Shown piece after piece: positions 38,134 through 48,963 of a stretch of DNA of 64,000 bases. The position numbers and the translations under genes are program-made. The notes under the pieces were generated by a model, which did no database searches, was not told the DNA's origin, and was given only the letters and a program-made list of their open reading frames with translations. Source of the DNA: Adiantum capillus-veneris (Eukaryota; Streptophyta; Polypodiopsida; Polypodiales; Pteridaceae); the NCBI GenBank assembly GCA_014529385.2, contig CM043971.1, positions 85,800,340 to 85,864,339 of the forward strand, written 5' to 3'. Position 1 is the stretch's first letter. Each line of letters begins with the position of its first letter.

Positions 38134-39435
38134 TTGATGCCTACCCCACCCATGGAGCAACAATTATCATTACAGCACATGGTCCCTAGAACCCAAAATG
38201 TGGTCCAAACCACACCGTTGCCACCTCCAGTGCTAGGACCGCAACCCCCTCATCCAAGAGTTACACCTATGAACCAAATAGGTTGCGAGTCATCTAGTAC
38301 CTATGTAGATTGCGAAGAGGACATAGACTCTAGTATCACCTATGGAGTCGACATGCTTGAGGAGTGTCCCATGTACTATATGGAAGACCATTGGGGACAA
38401 ATCAAACCGGTATATCAAGCTACTGCGCTAGCAGCAAGAGGCCAAAACATTAATAGTTTTGCCAGGAGACCACCTCTTCAGTGCTACGAATGTGGTGGAC
38501 CACATCGAGTAGCTGAGTGCCCCATTAGAATGCAAAAGAATGCTGCACTAATGCAAACAAGTTAAGGGAGTGCATTGGCAATGCCAATACTCACTTGTAA
38601 TCGTTGTGGCATAGATCATTTGATCGCACAGTGTCCTAACAATCCAAACGCACCGAAAATCACACCATTGAACTTAATAGAGATTGTTGATGGGACACCA
38701 CCAACTATAAACATAGTACCAGTAAATGCACTCACACGATCGATGCTCCGAAAACAAAATTATATTCTTGAGGAAAGAGACACGGCATCAATTGCCCAAT
38801 CTCAGAAAAAGAAGAAAACACGAAGAAAGAGATCGCAAAAAGCAGCGAAGTCAAACCCCAGCTCAAAGACCAACATAGGGACTGGTGATGACCCCATATA
38901 TATGAACGACGCGGAAGAAGATTCTGATTCAGGTGAAACCATGGAGACCAAAACGACCACTAACATAGAAACCAACAAGGAAGATCTTCATGAGCCACAA
39001 TGGCCAGGATCCAAAAAGAAGATAGGAACTTACCCAAACCCTATAGAGGAGATTGAGTGAGTCAAGCATTTAAGGATTTTGGTAGAAGATACCCAAAGGG
39101 ATCTAGAACCAGCACCTAGGAAGATCCAGATTACAGACACCGTGTTCCCTACACAACAACAACCTCACCAAGTCCATAGACCCTTGGACATACCTAGTGT
39201 CATCCAAGAAGAAAGTGACTTAAAGTCATGGGAAAGTGGGCGTACTCACTTCTTGATGGAAAGAATGTTTACAGAGGGACTACCTGATCCTATCGAAGAA
39301 ATGGAGATCCCATCTTCCCCACGTCAAGGGACTCAAGGCCAAAAGGTGCCGTTAAACATTGCCAAATTGATGGATTTCATGTCTTCAGAAGTTAGAACCA
39401 CCATCATGTCCAAACTATATAAAAACCCGAGCTAG
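38134..39435 (+). pseudogene. gag/pol linker with two more zinc-knuckle-like motifs
   Basis: The frame shifts once after 38104, then stays open apart from TAA at 38563-38565, TGA at 39058-39060 and TAG at 39433-39435. It holds CYECGGPHRVAEC (38482) and CNRCGIDHLIAQC (38596), both CX2CX3HX4C, one residue shorter than the classical knuckle. Then comes a Lys/Arg-rich basic run (KKKKTRRKRSQKAAK, about 38810) and an acidic stretch. RNA or DNA binding is likely; it is not a recognised enzyme. Confidence 0.65.
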
Positions 39436-39497
39436 TCTCAGCTCTTCGAGCCTTCCTCAATGGAGAATTACAAGCTGGATTACCACAGTTTGCACAT

Positions 39498-42400
39498 ATG
39501 AACAAACCTGACTCGGTAATGAATGATGAGGAACATTTAGCACCACCATCTGACCTAGCGGGACATGAATCTGTAATTGAAATACCCGTTAACAAGTTGG
39601 GGCAATACTTTGAAGGTGATAAATCTAATGCTATTCTACCAATCACTACTAAAGGATTAACTGTAAAGGGGGTCCTTGACGGTGGTGCGGGAGTCAGCAA
39701 GGTGACAAAGAGTTGTTGGGAGTCTATGGGGAGGCCTCACCTTGAAGCCACAAGCGTAGTGGTAAAAATGGCTAATGGATCTATTGTTACGCCTATTGGA
39801 ATGCTAAAGGATCTCAGGATCAAGGTCTTGGGACACAAGGTAAGGCAGACTTTCATTGTTATGGATTTTTCCAAGCATCCTATGTCATTTGAGATGATCT
39901 TAGGGCGTCCATTCATGAGGGAAGAAAAAATGGTGCATGATTGGTCCAAAAACCACGTTTACTTACAGTTCCAAGACTCTGTCATTCGAGTTGATCTTTT
40001 AAGTGGTCGAACGCATCCTCTAGGAAATAAATTCATCATTGATAATTGATCAGACACAACAATTCACTCAGCTCCATTACAGTATTGTTACACGTGTAAC
40101 GAAGACACGGATATTGGGGAGAACTCTCCTTATGTGGATATCCTACCCGGAATGGCTGAGTCAGACAATGTCGATTGGGTACACCTAGCGGAAACTATAG
40201 ATACATGGGGAGCTAGAGGAACAACCTGGGTAACACCAGATGGGGAAGAGATACCACACATTGCACCAGTAAACATGTTAGGTGTAGCGCATGTAACATC
40301 TGATGATAAGAAAGAGGCACACGTACCTGAGAGTGAAACCGATGATTCCTCAAAGGCTTCAGGCCAATACACATCAGAAACGGAACCTCAGGGAGAAATG
40401 GATTCAGAACCTGAGGAAACATTGAGTGAACCAAGTATAGAAACTAAACACTCAAGGCCTAGTACGACCATCTATGGTAATTTATATGAGAGTGAAGAGG
40501 ATACAAGCGAAGACCTATCAGGCGAGTCGAGTTCAAACATTTACCAAAATCAAAACCTTAACAAGAAACAAAGGTCATATAAGAGACGACGATATCGAGC
40601 AAATGTGAGAGCTAGGATAAACAAGGAAAGATCTACTGCATAATGGCTTAGCTATCTAGGGGCATGTGATGCTCATCGAAATCTAGTAGACAATTGGGGT
40701 GAACATCTCTAGAGTGTCATGTGGTGCAGCCCGCGACCCATTGACCTCGCTCAATTGGAGGTTACAGAGCCGAAATAGAGTCGAACTATAAGAAGACGTC
40801 AAAACCGAGAGTTAGCACAACAACAACAGGAGACAGAACTAAAAGAAAGGTCTCTGTTAGGACAAGAGCCTGCTGACTCACATACGGCTCCTGAACATTT
40901 TAAATCTTATACCACGGGGGAGCGAAAGGTTGTGTATGCCAAAGCCCAACGAATACCTACCAATGGAAGCAGTGGAGTCTATGATGGTCCAGCGGTAGTC
41001 AAAGAGATGGAATTAGCAGAACCAAGTGAGTAGTCTAAACCAGTCTTTATTGCTCAAGACCTTACCGAAACTGAAGAGGCTGTACTTAAGGAGCTCCTCA
41101 AGGAATACAAGGATATCTTTGCTTGGACATATCATGACATGAAGGGCGTTCCACCTTCTGTGGTGCAACATACAATTCCCATGATCAACATTGCTAAACC
41201 CGTCCAACAATGACCCTATCCAATGAATCCTAAGTATGCCAAAATTGTACAAGAGGAGATTGAAAAACTTATCCAATGTGGATTCATATACCCTATTGAG
41301 CACTCAGAATGGGTTTCTCCAATAGTCATTGTGCCAAAAAAGAATGGGAAACTAAGAGTGTACGTGGACCTCAAGAAAGTTAATGCAGCTACTAGGAGAG
41401 ATCATTATCCCTTGCCATATTCAGAACATGTGCTTGAAAGAGTTGCGGGCAAGGAAGCTTATAGGTTTTTAGATGGGTACTCTGGTTATAATCAAATCAC
41501 AATTGCATTAGAGGACCAAGCTAAAACTGCTTTTATCACAGAGTTTGGAGTGTTTTCATTTCGTGTTATGGCTTTTGGCTTAACAAATGCCCCTGCTACA
41601 TTCCAACGATTAATAAATACTGCGTTTAAAGAATTTCTAAGGGAGTTTTGTGAAGCTTTCCTAGACGACCTTTGTGTTTATTCTTCTTGGGAGTAGCATT
41701 TGTTATATCTACGAAAAATATTTGAAAGGTGCAGATTTTATCGCATCTCATTGAACCCTTTCAAATGCCAATTTTGGATTAAGCATGGAGTCATTCTAGG
41801 GCATATAGTGTCCAAGAACGGGATATCCACAGATGAGAGTAAGATTAAAGCCATTGCCGATTTGCCACCACCTACGAACTATAAAGGAGTTCAAAGATTT
41901 ATGGGCCATGTTGGTTATTATCGAAGGTTTATTTTAAACATTGCCGAGATAGCGCGTCCATTGTACAAGCTTCTTATCGAGTTTCACTGGACGAAAGAAT
42001 GTCATCAATCTTATGAGTTATTAAAGAAGGCCCTAACAAGTGCTCCAATCCTGCGAACACCTGATTGGAATGTACCTTTTCATGTGCATATTGATGCATC
42101 AAACTTTGCTATTGGGTGTGTTCTAACTCAACCAGGAGAACATAAATTGGACTACCCTATTAGCTTTGCAAGTCGCCAATTAAATGATGCCGAGATGAAC
42201 TACACTACTACAGAGCGCGAAGGTCTTGCTATGATTTACGTAGTAAAGAAATTTTGCTATTACCTTCTTGCTACCAAGTTTGTGTTTTATGTTGATCATC
42301 AAGCATTGCTATATTTGGTAAACAAGACGTGTTCCACAGGTCGAATTACACGATGGTTGTTAATTCTTCTTGAGTTTGACTTCACCGTTGTTGTGAGGCC

Positions 42401-42705
42401 TAGGAGGAAACATGTCATGGCGGATCATTTATCTCGTATCCGTAATGGCGAAGCTCCTACGGGGGTTGATGATGAATTGCATGATACTCCTTTATTCATT
42501 GTTGAGACAATGCCTGAATGGAGTGAAAAGATTGTTAACTTCTTAGTTAATGGTTTTCCACCCAAAGAGCTGCGAAAAGATATAGCTCGAAAATTAATCA
42601 AGGAATGCGAACCCTATTGCTTAATGGCTGAACTCTCTATAAGAGAGGAAAAGATGATGTTCTTAGACGTTGTGCCTGCGAGAATCTACATCAGGAAGGG
42701 GGGCA
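39498..42705 (+). pseudogene. pol: pol: protease, spacer, reverse transcriptase, RNase H; seven nonsense codons, no frameshift
   Basis: One continuous frame. The protease at 39580-39940 has VLDGGAGVSKV, with DGG in place of D-S/T-G, and the partner MILGRPF. An acidic spacer follows. Reverse transcriptase starts near 41040 (YKDIFAWTY, YVDLKKVNAATR, FGLTNAPATFQR) and has the catalytic AFLDDLCVYSS near 41660. RNase H has HIDASNFAIGCVL near 42090, TEREGLA and YVDHQALLYLV. Coding then ends in a short tail and the polypurine tract; integrase is missing. In-frame stops lie at 40047 (TGA), 40641 (TAA), 40710, 40776 and 41031 (TAG), 41211 (TGA) and 41694 (TAG). Reverse transcription is the family role; this copy cannot make the enzyme. 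Confidence 0.88.
42690..42705 (+). other. Polypurine tract
   Basis: ATCAGGAAGGGGGGCA stands directly before the 3' LTR start TGTTAACCC at 42706. Site for plus-strand priming. Confidence 0.8.
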
Positions 42706-43311
42706 TGTTAACCCTCACGGCTCACGGACACCCTATCACCTACGAGACGGACGTTGTAACCTACGGTGGACATTGTATTATTTATTTGGTAGAGTCAGGT
42801 ACTGGGCTTGTCGGTCCAATAGGAAAAGGGTAAGAGTGATCGCCGATGAGAGGCGCACTCTAACTGGGACATTCAAGGGATTAGTTGGCTAAGCATGGGC
42901 GCCCAAGTGTGAATGGGGTGAGCTCATATAAAAGCCAACTAAACCTAAAATTCACTCATTCTCTCATTTGCAAGAAAGGTGCTCTTGCTCCATCTCCTTC
43001 TCCATCTCCTTGTGTACTAGTGTGTGTGTGTGTGTGTGTGTACTTGAGAGAGAGAGAGAGAGAGTGTGTGTGTGTGTGATCGAGCATTGCGACGGCACGA
43101 CGGCGGTGAAGCGGTTGAGCGCGACGTAGCGGCGTCTCCTTCTTCTTCGCGGCGAGGAATCCTCCACGGCAGGAGCATAGAGCGGTGAGTGACACACCAT
43201 TGCCCTCTTTTGAGCTTACTAGTTAAGCTAGTTGTGTGCTTGGAGCCGTCTATGGCTCGCACACAGTGTTAGGCAAGTCCCTTGCTTCGACAGTGCGTCA
43301 AGGAGCGCACA
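42706..43311 (+). repeat. 3' LTR (606 bp)
   Basis: Partner of 33985-34558. It carries GT (about 43019-43041) and GA microsatellites and an extra GC-rich stretch near 43090-43130. Followed by target duplication CCAAG (43312-43316). Confidence 0.9.
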
Positions 43312-44781
43312 CCAAGTCTCCCACTAGAGAAAGAGCAAAACAAATCACGACGTGGCATCACGTGAAAAACTACATGCTCGTCTAGTAGAAAACGCGTAGA
43401 CAATGTGCTATCCCAAGACACAAAGTAGTCTGAAGGCAAGCTAGACTCAAAAGTGACATGCCCGTACTCTCTAGCATCTGTCCTCATAGTAGCACTATGC
43501 ATCTCCTTGTTCCACTGCCTCATACGCCTGAAACAACGGCGTCTAATGTGTCATGTGCGACCACAATGCCAACAACACAAGTATCGGCAAGAACGAGACC
43601 GTCATCTCTCAAAGGTCACCGTAGTGGACTCTACATTGTCACACATATCTGCAACCATAAGTGAATGGCTAAGAACCAAAGTATGGTGAGAAAACCTCAA
43701 CCACTGTCCCATAAAAGAATACACAAAGCAAACACTCAAGACACCTGCTGTATCGAAATCGGTCTGCATGCCAAAACACCGCAAAAGATATCCTCAACTA
43801 CAAATGGCAAGATATGTGGGAGTACTAGACTCAACCTGTAGCTGGGAGTCAAAATTGGAAGCTCCAAATGGCCGAGCACTCACAGCTCAAGACAAAAAAT
43901 GTAAAGCAAAACACGCTCGCGATGCACCATTTAAAAGGAAAAACATTGCATGCAATCCTAAGTGCTACAAGCAATCGCAATCTCGATCGCACCAATTGTG
44001 CGCATAAAACTGTTGAGAAAATTTTGCCAAAATTTTGTCCACAAAACGACTACAAAGAAAGCAACCAAAGTGACTGTATGCTCAAAACCATGAGCAACCA
44101 AAGCACATCAAACCACACTCCAAATGCATGCACCAATCTCCACACTTTGCATACATCATTGCAAGCACCTGCAAATCTAGAACACAAATACCTGCTCTAC
44201 CTGTGTATGCCAAAAAACACGCTCGAGGCATACATTGTCAAGCTCAAACTACAATCACATGAGTCTCCCTGAGCATCAGACCACACATATCATACTTCGT
44301 ATTCTCCCACTTGTGAGCAAACTTGCAGCCAATACCACTCTCATATCCGAGAGCAAACCTTGTGTGGAATCCTCGACACACAATAAACAACTGCAGTTGC
44401 AAAAATTTCAGAGGTCAAAATCAGTCTAAATGGATGTCATCATTGTGTTCGGAGCGTGCTAAAACTCCAGGTTACACCCTAACCTTGCATAAATCGCATT
44501 CCGTATACAAAAGTTATGCAAAAAACTATGTTTTGGATCTCGAAAAATGACCTGCAAAAATAAAAATCTGCATTCTTCCTACAAGTATGGCTATAAAAAA
44601 GCATACACACTTGCAATACACCTTTCTCTCAAGCTTGGAAATGTCCCTCAAGCTTCCATAAACACAAATCTGGTGGTTGCTCACCGATCTCAAGCTTCCA
44701 CCGAAAGTGAGCTCACCATAGCCGAAAGCTCACTTCTATGTAGCACTCCATATGTCGCGAAGCCAAAGATTTGATACCAAT
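43312..44781 (-). mobile_element. Interior (5' part) of the 14.8-kb LTR element
   Basis: Continuation of 30255-33984 across the nested Ty3 element. It ends at the primer-binding site TTGGTATCAAATC (minus, 44781-44769). Many short frames on both strands, none with a family motif. Confidence 0.6.
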
Positions 44782-44849
44782 TGTGACGGCCGGACACTTT
44801 CCGATGGACACGGGCAAAGCACGGTGAAGCACACCGCCTTTACCTAACA
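44782..44849 (-). repeat. 5' LTR of the 14.8-kb element, reduced to 68 bp
   Basis: Its sense start (TGTTAGGTAAAGGCGGTG) and sense end (GTCACA) match the two ends of the 231-bp LTR at 30024-30254, but about 163 bp between them are missing, including the 13-bp hairpin. The flanking TCTAT duplication is intact, so the loss is an internal deletion and not a truncation at the edge. Confidence 0.75.
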
Positions 44850-44854
44850 TCTAT

Positions 44855-46030
44855 TGGGTGCGATGCCACATACTTGAATCTTGACGCCTATCAGTAAGGC
44901 CCCCAATAGAACCTTCCATAGAAATATCTTCATAAAATGAGGCCAATGTGCATATCAAATGTTCTTTGTAACATCTACCCATTGAGCCTCCGACCATTTC
45001 TTCTTCCACTGTTTGTTTAAAGAGGCAAACCAATTAGCCTCGTGTATTAATACTTAGTAAATGCCCTTGGTATGGGGTTTAGAGAATCAGCTACTCATGG
45101 GCCATTTCCAAGATTTCCACTCAAAAGTAGATTCACATAGCGACAAAAGAACATTATCCAGGCCTTCTACAACCTTGTCGCCAAGTAGCTTCTTAGTGCC
45201 ATTGAGCTGAAATTGGGCAACCACCCGGTCGGAGGATTTTCAGCTCTTGCCATTTCTATCCCAGAAGTGGCCCAGTCGCTAAAGTTCTTTATTGTTCATC
45301 CTTCTTGCAGTTTCTCTCTAGTAAGGGTTCAGGATAACCCCAGCTGCTTTAGACAGCTAGGGGGACCAGTGTGAGATGTAGTTCTGCAAGTATCTGGTTA
45401 ATTGACCCCATTCTTGTGCCCATGTTACTCTATTGCACTTTCGCACCAACTCTCCCATGATGCCACTCAGTCTTAGGCTAGCCTACCTCGGGGCCAATAG
45501 TTTGTCGTGCACCTCGATCCCTTTCCACAGACCACCTTCAGAGCAAAGTTTCTCCTTGTCTATCATATCCTTGGTCATAATAGCCCAAGACTCGTCTTGT
45601 TTTGAGATTGAGACCACAAACTTGGCACACATGGCCTCAACATGGGACAGTATGGTTGCGAATTTTGAGGCCACCTTGGACCAACGGTTGAGCAATACCT
45701 TCCCATTTTGCCCATTTCCATGGAGAGAAGGCTTTAGTATTGTTCCTCCATAAGAATCTTTTAATAGATTTCAAAAACTCCTTCGAGTTACATTTGGCTA
45801 TTTTGAGGAGTGGGCTAGTGAAGGCAATATAAGGAAGCATAAATGAGTTGATCACTGTGACCCGGCTCTAAAAGGGAAGCATTACATACTCCCACCTTCT
45901 CATCTTCTCTAGGACCCACTGGGACCTTTGCTTGTGAGTAACGTCCACCCGTACAGGGACCTCCAGATGCCAAAAAATCCTACCTTTAGACACAATCTCC
46001 CCTGACCACAACATAAGCACGTGGCATGTG
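44855..46030 (-). mobile_element. LINE ORF2 fragment (reverse transcriptase end and zf-RVT region), 5'-truncated
   Basis: The minus strand encodes SKGRIFWHLEVPV and HKQRSQWVLEKMRRWEYVMLPF near 46000-45870. VINSFMLPYI, IKRFLWRNN, KWAKWEGI and QGGLKIR follow to about 45640, the familiar end of a plant L1-like reverse transcriptase region. Further broken frames run to WHRTQ at 44855, where the frame is resumed at 30018 beyond the LTR element. Many stops and frameshifts: a dead copy. The 5' part is absent beyond about 46030. Confidence 0.7.
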
Positions 46031-46089
46031 AGGTTTCAAACAAGGCTTGCCAATAACATTTTTCCTAATTGAACTAATTTACTAGCTTG

Positions 46090-46205
46090 CCAAACGATAA
46101 AAATACACTAAACTTTTACAAATTTTATAATTTTAACCAGATAAAAATATACTAAACCCCTTTTACAAATTTTACAATTTTAGCCGGATAAAAATATATT
46201 GAACC
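46090..46205. repeat. Three tandem 44-47-bp AT-rich units
   Basis: GATAAAAATA(C/T)A(C/T)T begins at 46096, 46140 and 46187, each followed by AAACCCCTTTTACAAATTTTA-like sequence. It lies at the truncated 5' end of the LINE. Confidence 0.7.
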
Positions 46206-46383
46206 CCTTTTTCTTGGCAAACACATGTCTCCAATAGACCCAAAATGAAAGGGCATGAGACACATAAAAACTTGGGTGCTCAATATATCCCATCCACAGT
46301 CACTCTCTCGCCACCTTGAGTCCAAGCTATTTATAAAGAGGAGAGTGCACTTGTTGAAAATCTATTACACCCTCATGTGGGGC

Positions 46384-46385
<2 letters not shown>

Positions 46386-46422
<37 letters not shown>

Positions 46423-46510
46423 ATTGTAACTCCTTACGGGCTTGAATTTTCCCACACAGAGAGAAAGGTTGATAGAGAGAGACAGAGGGTAATCGAGTGG
46501 TTGTACGCAA

Positions 46511-46600
<90 letters not shown>
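46386..46600. repeat. GA, GT and GA microsatellites
   Basis: (GA)n at 46386-46419, (GT)n at 46514-46559 and (GA)n at 46564-46599. Open frames across them are artefacts. Confidence 0.95.
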
Positions 46601-46602
<2 letters not shown>

Positions 46603-47510
46603 AGAGAAGTTTTCATATCATAGGAACACATCGAGAGACCTCAACTCTCTAACCAAACAAATCTTTAATATTATAACCTCACATATTGTGAGATTTAAAA
46701 AAACAAGTGATAAAATCACAAGGCCTGCTAATACAAGATGTATCCAACCAAAATGGCCAAGTGTTAACGGTCACATAAGATATCTTTAACTTGTAATGAG
46801 GATCCCTTCTCTTATGAAAAACTACAATTTTTTTTTTTTAATAGAAATCTACTCTCACCGGGGTGTTGTGGGAATTTTGGAAAATTTGAAAGGCATTTTG
46901 GAAATTTATGACAAAGTAGGGGGTACCCGGCTGGGGAAAATCGGAAAAAAGACGGAATCATGCAAGATGCGTTTTGAAGCTGAATGGGACGTGTCGTCGG
47001 GCATCAAAGCAGACAAAGAAACGTGGGCAGAGGGAGGTGTGAGGCGATCTCAACGAGGGCGGCGACGGCCGTGCGACAGTGAAGCTGGCAGTTGTGCGCG
47101 TATTTTCTTTCTATAACATATGGTTGCGCTCTATGACAACAACAAGGTGATGTTCGGTTGGTTACATGGGAATGATTGAAGTCTGTGTATGTGGCGCGTG
47201 TTCGAATCCTCTCCACCTTTTGTAGGGGTGAAACCCATGAGAGAGATCTCAAATCAGCGAAACGTTAGCAGTGGGACGGAATATAGAGAAGGTATCATAC
47301 GAATGAAGGAATATAATATCGAGAGAGCCATTTTGGATATATTATATTATAATATAATATAATATAATATGGTATGTCGTACCCATTTTGGAAAAAGGCT
47401 AAATAAGTCGAATCTCAAAAAATAATGGTCGCAAGTGGCGTAGCAGCATGGAAATGCGCGACGAGCACCCAGATGGTTGTGCAACAGTCAAACAGGTGGG
47501 TGTGCGAGCA
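46601..47510. other. No gene recognised; weak SINE-like site
   Basis: 47135-47235 on the plus strand carries GTTCGAATCC, a B-box-like word, about 50 bases after AAGGTGATGTTCGGTTGG, and could be a tRNA-derived relic. An AATAT pentamer run lies at about 47341-47372. Nothing else is readable. Confidence 0.3.
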
Positions 47511-47511
47511 A

Positions 47512-47605
47512 GGCGAGACAAGCATGGCATGGGATGCGCATTTCAGTGTTGTGGGCAAGGCGAGACAAGCATGGCATGGGATGCGCATTTCAGTGTTGTG
47601 GGCAA
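47512..47605. repeat. 47-bp perfect tandem duplication
   Basis: GGCGAGACAAGCATGGCATG starts at 47512 and 47559. The two units look identical, so the event is very recent. Confidence 0.9.
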
Positions 47606-47847
47606 AGCAAAAGGAAGACCGCTTGCAAGATTTTTTTCATACATGAATTGCCATTTCGGAACACCTCGACATAGCTGCTTGGTTGGATACTTACGTGATA
47701 TCATCAGAAGGGTAATTGTGTGATGGTGATGAGTTCGAGTCCACTGTTCCTTTTTATGAGGATATGACAACAATCTCCTAAGTGGTAAGAAACGCGAAAT
47801 CTTGGCAGCTATCGAGGTAGTTTATTATCAAGCCTACCAAATAGGAA

Positions 47848-48165
47848 GCATGAACCATTGAAAGAAACTTAAAAGGTATACCTACCCTAGCCTAGCCCCG
47901 TACCCTTTCTTCTTTGCCTTTCTTTTCCCCACCCTCCCCTCCCCCCCCACCACACCCCAAAAACTAATTAATTAATAGGTTTGTGAAAACAACGTTTTGG
48001 CTCCCTACCATTGAAAGAACACACACACACACCCCAAAAACTAATTAATTAATAGGTTTGTGAAAACAACGTTTTGGCTCCCTACCATGGAAAGAAACTT
48101 AAAAGTATACCTACCCTAGCCTAGCCCCGTACCCTTTCTCCTTTACCTTTCTTTTCCCCACCCTA
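47848..48165. repeat. Interleaved local duplications
   Basis: TATACCTACCCTAGCCTAGC occurs near 47877 and 48107. CCCCAAAAACTAATTAATTA occurs near 47955 and 48034. Both pairs are close to identical and interleave, as expected from one duplication of about 230 bp with internal change. Confidence 0.7.
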
Positions 48166-48390
48166 TGGTGTATCAAGAGTACACGAGGCAATAGTGATGA
48201 AGGCACGGATTGGCCAAGGGCGAGGTTGGGCCATGTAGAGCTGCCCTGCATTGTGAGAGACTTGAGAACTTTGAGGGCGATGGGGCAAGCAGTGAGAACT
48301 AAATAGCACCCAAGGAGATGGCTAATGGAGAGAGAAAGACAGGTTTGTTTGCATGCAGGTAGCAACGGCAAATGTAGAGACTATATTTTC

Positions 48391-48395
<5 letters not shown>

Positions 48396-48427
<32 letters not shown>
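48396..48427. repeat. CT microsatellite
   Basis: About 16 CT units. Confidence 0.95.
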
Positions 48428-48429
<2 letters not shown>

Positions 48430-48763
48430 GCTAACTCCATTACCTTTGTTTTGCCTATTACCATCTTCTTCAAAAGAAGCTGAGTTCTTGCTAGGAGAAG
48501 TGCCATCAGCCCTTCCCCCTTTCTTGTGAGCAATTCTTCTCCTCCAAAGACTTGTATTATTCGACCAATATGTTTGCTTAGAGCTGCACAGCTTGGCCCA
48601 TGTTGTTATGAGATCTTATGAGACCCATCCCTTGCCAACCACCTGGCGTCGGCATTTCCATTATGTCGATCGAATCTACAACAACGTAATGCAGCCAAGA
48701 GAGCATCTCATCGTGTTGATGTGGAGTCGCATTTCCAAGGGGCACATCAACAAAGCGCACGGA

Positions 48764-48963
48764 CTTGCTCACTCCCATCATTGGTGGTTGCTGCTGCTCT
48801 TCTTATACGCCGAAAGCGGAGATTGCTGGATCCTTGGCCATCCCTGCTTTGCATAGTAGCGCATTGACTTGTTCACTCCCATCATTGGTGGTTACTACTA
48901 CTGCTTATATGCTGCTGAAAGCCGAGGTTGTTGGATCCTTGGCGGTCCCTTCTTAGAATAGTA
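48764..48963. repeat. Two tandem units of about 100 bp
   Basis: CACTCCCATCATTGGTGGTT starts near 48772 and 48876. Each copy runs through GGATCCTTGGC to a TAGTAGC block, with clear divergence between copies. Confidence 0.75.

Larger units (their letters stand above)
33985..43311 (+). mobile_element. Complete Ty3/gypsy element (9.3 kb), CCAAG target duplication, no integrase
   Basis: Two LTRs (33985-34558 and 42706-43311), primer-binding site, gag, protease, reverse transcriptase and RNase H in order. Target duplication CCAAG at 33980-33984 and 43312-43316. Coding goes from RNase H straight into a short tail and the polypurine tract, so integrase is absent. Primer site and reverse transcriptase style point to the non-chromodomain (Athila/Tat-like) branch of plant Ty3/gypsy. 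Many in-frame stops make it defective, yet the LTRs differ by only about ten substitutions plus a few indels. Confidence 0.9.
30024..44849 (-). mobile_element. 14.8-kb LTR element (no enzymes), itself split by a Ty3/gypsy element
   Basis: On the minus strand: 5' LTR (44849-44782, internally deleted), PBS TTGGTATCAAATC (44781-44769), interior, polypurine tract (30268-30255, GTGGGAGAA type), 3' LTR (30254-30024). Target duplication TCTAT. The interior, about 5.2 kb without the nested 33985-43311 element, holds no gag, protease, integrase or polymerase motif that I can read. The polypurine-LTR junction looks like that of Ty1/copia elements, but with no pol the superfamily is open. It resembles a large non-autonomous (LARD-type) element. 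Confidence 0.75.

Noticed and set aside
47130-47235. Second SINE
   Set aside because: B-box-like word only; A box and tail not convincing, so kept as a remark.
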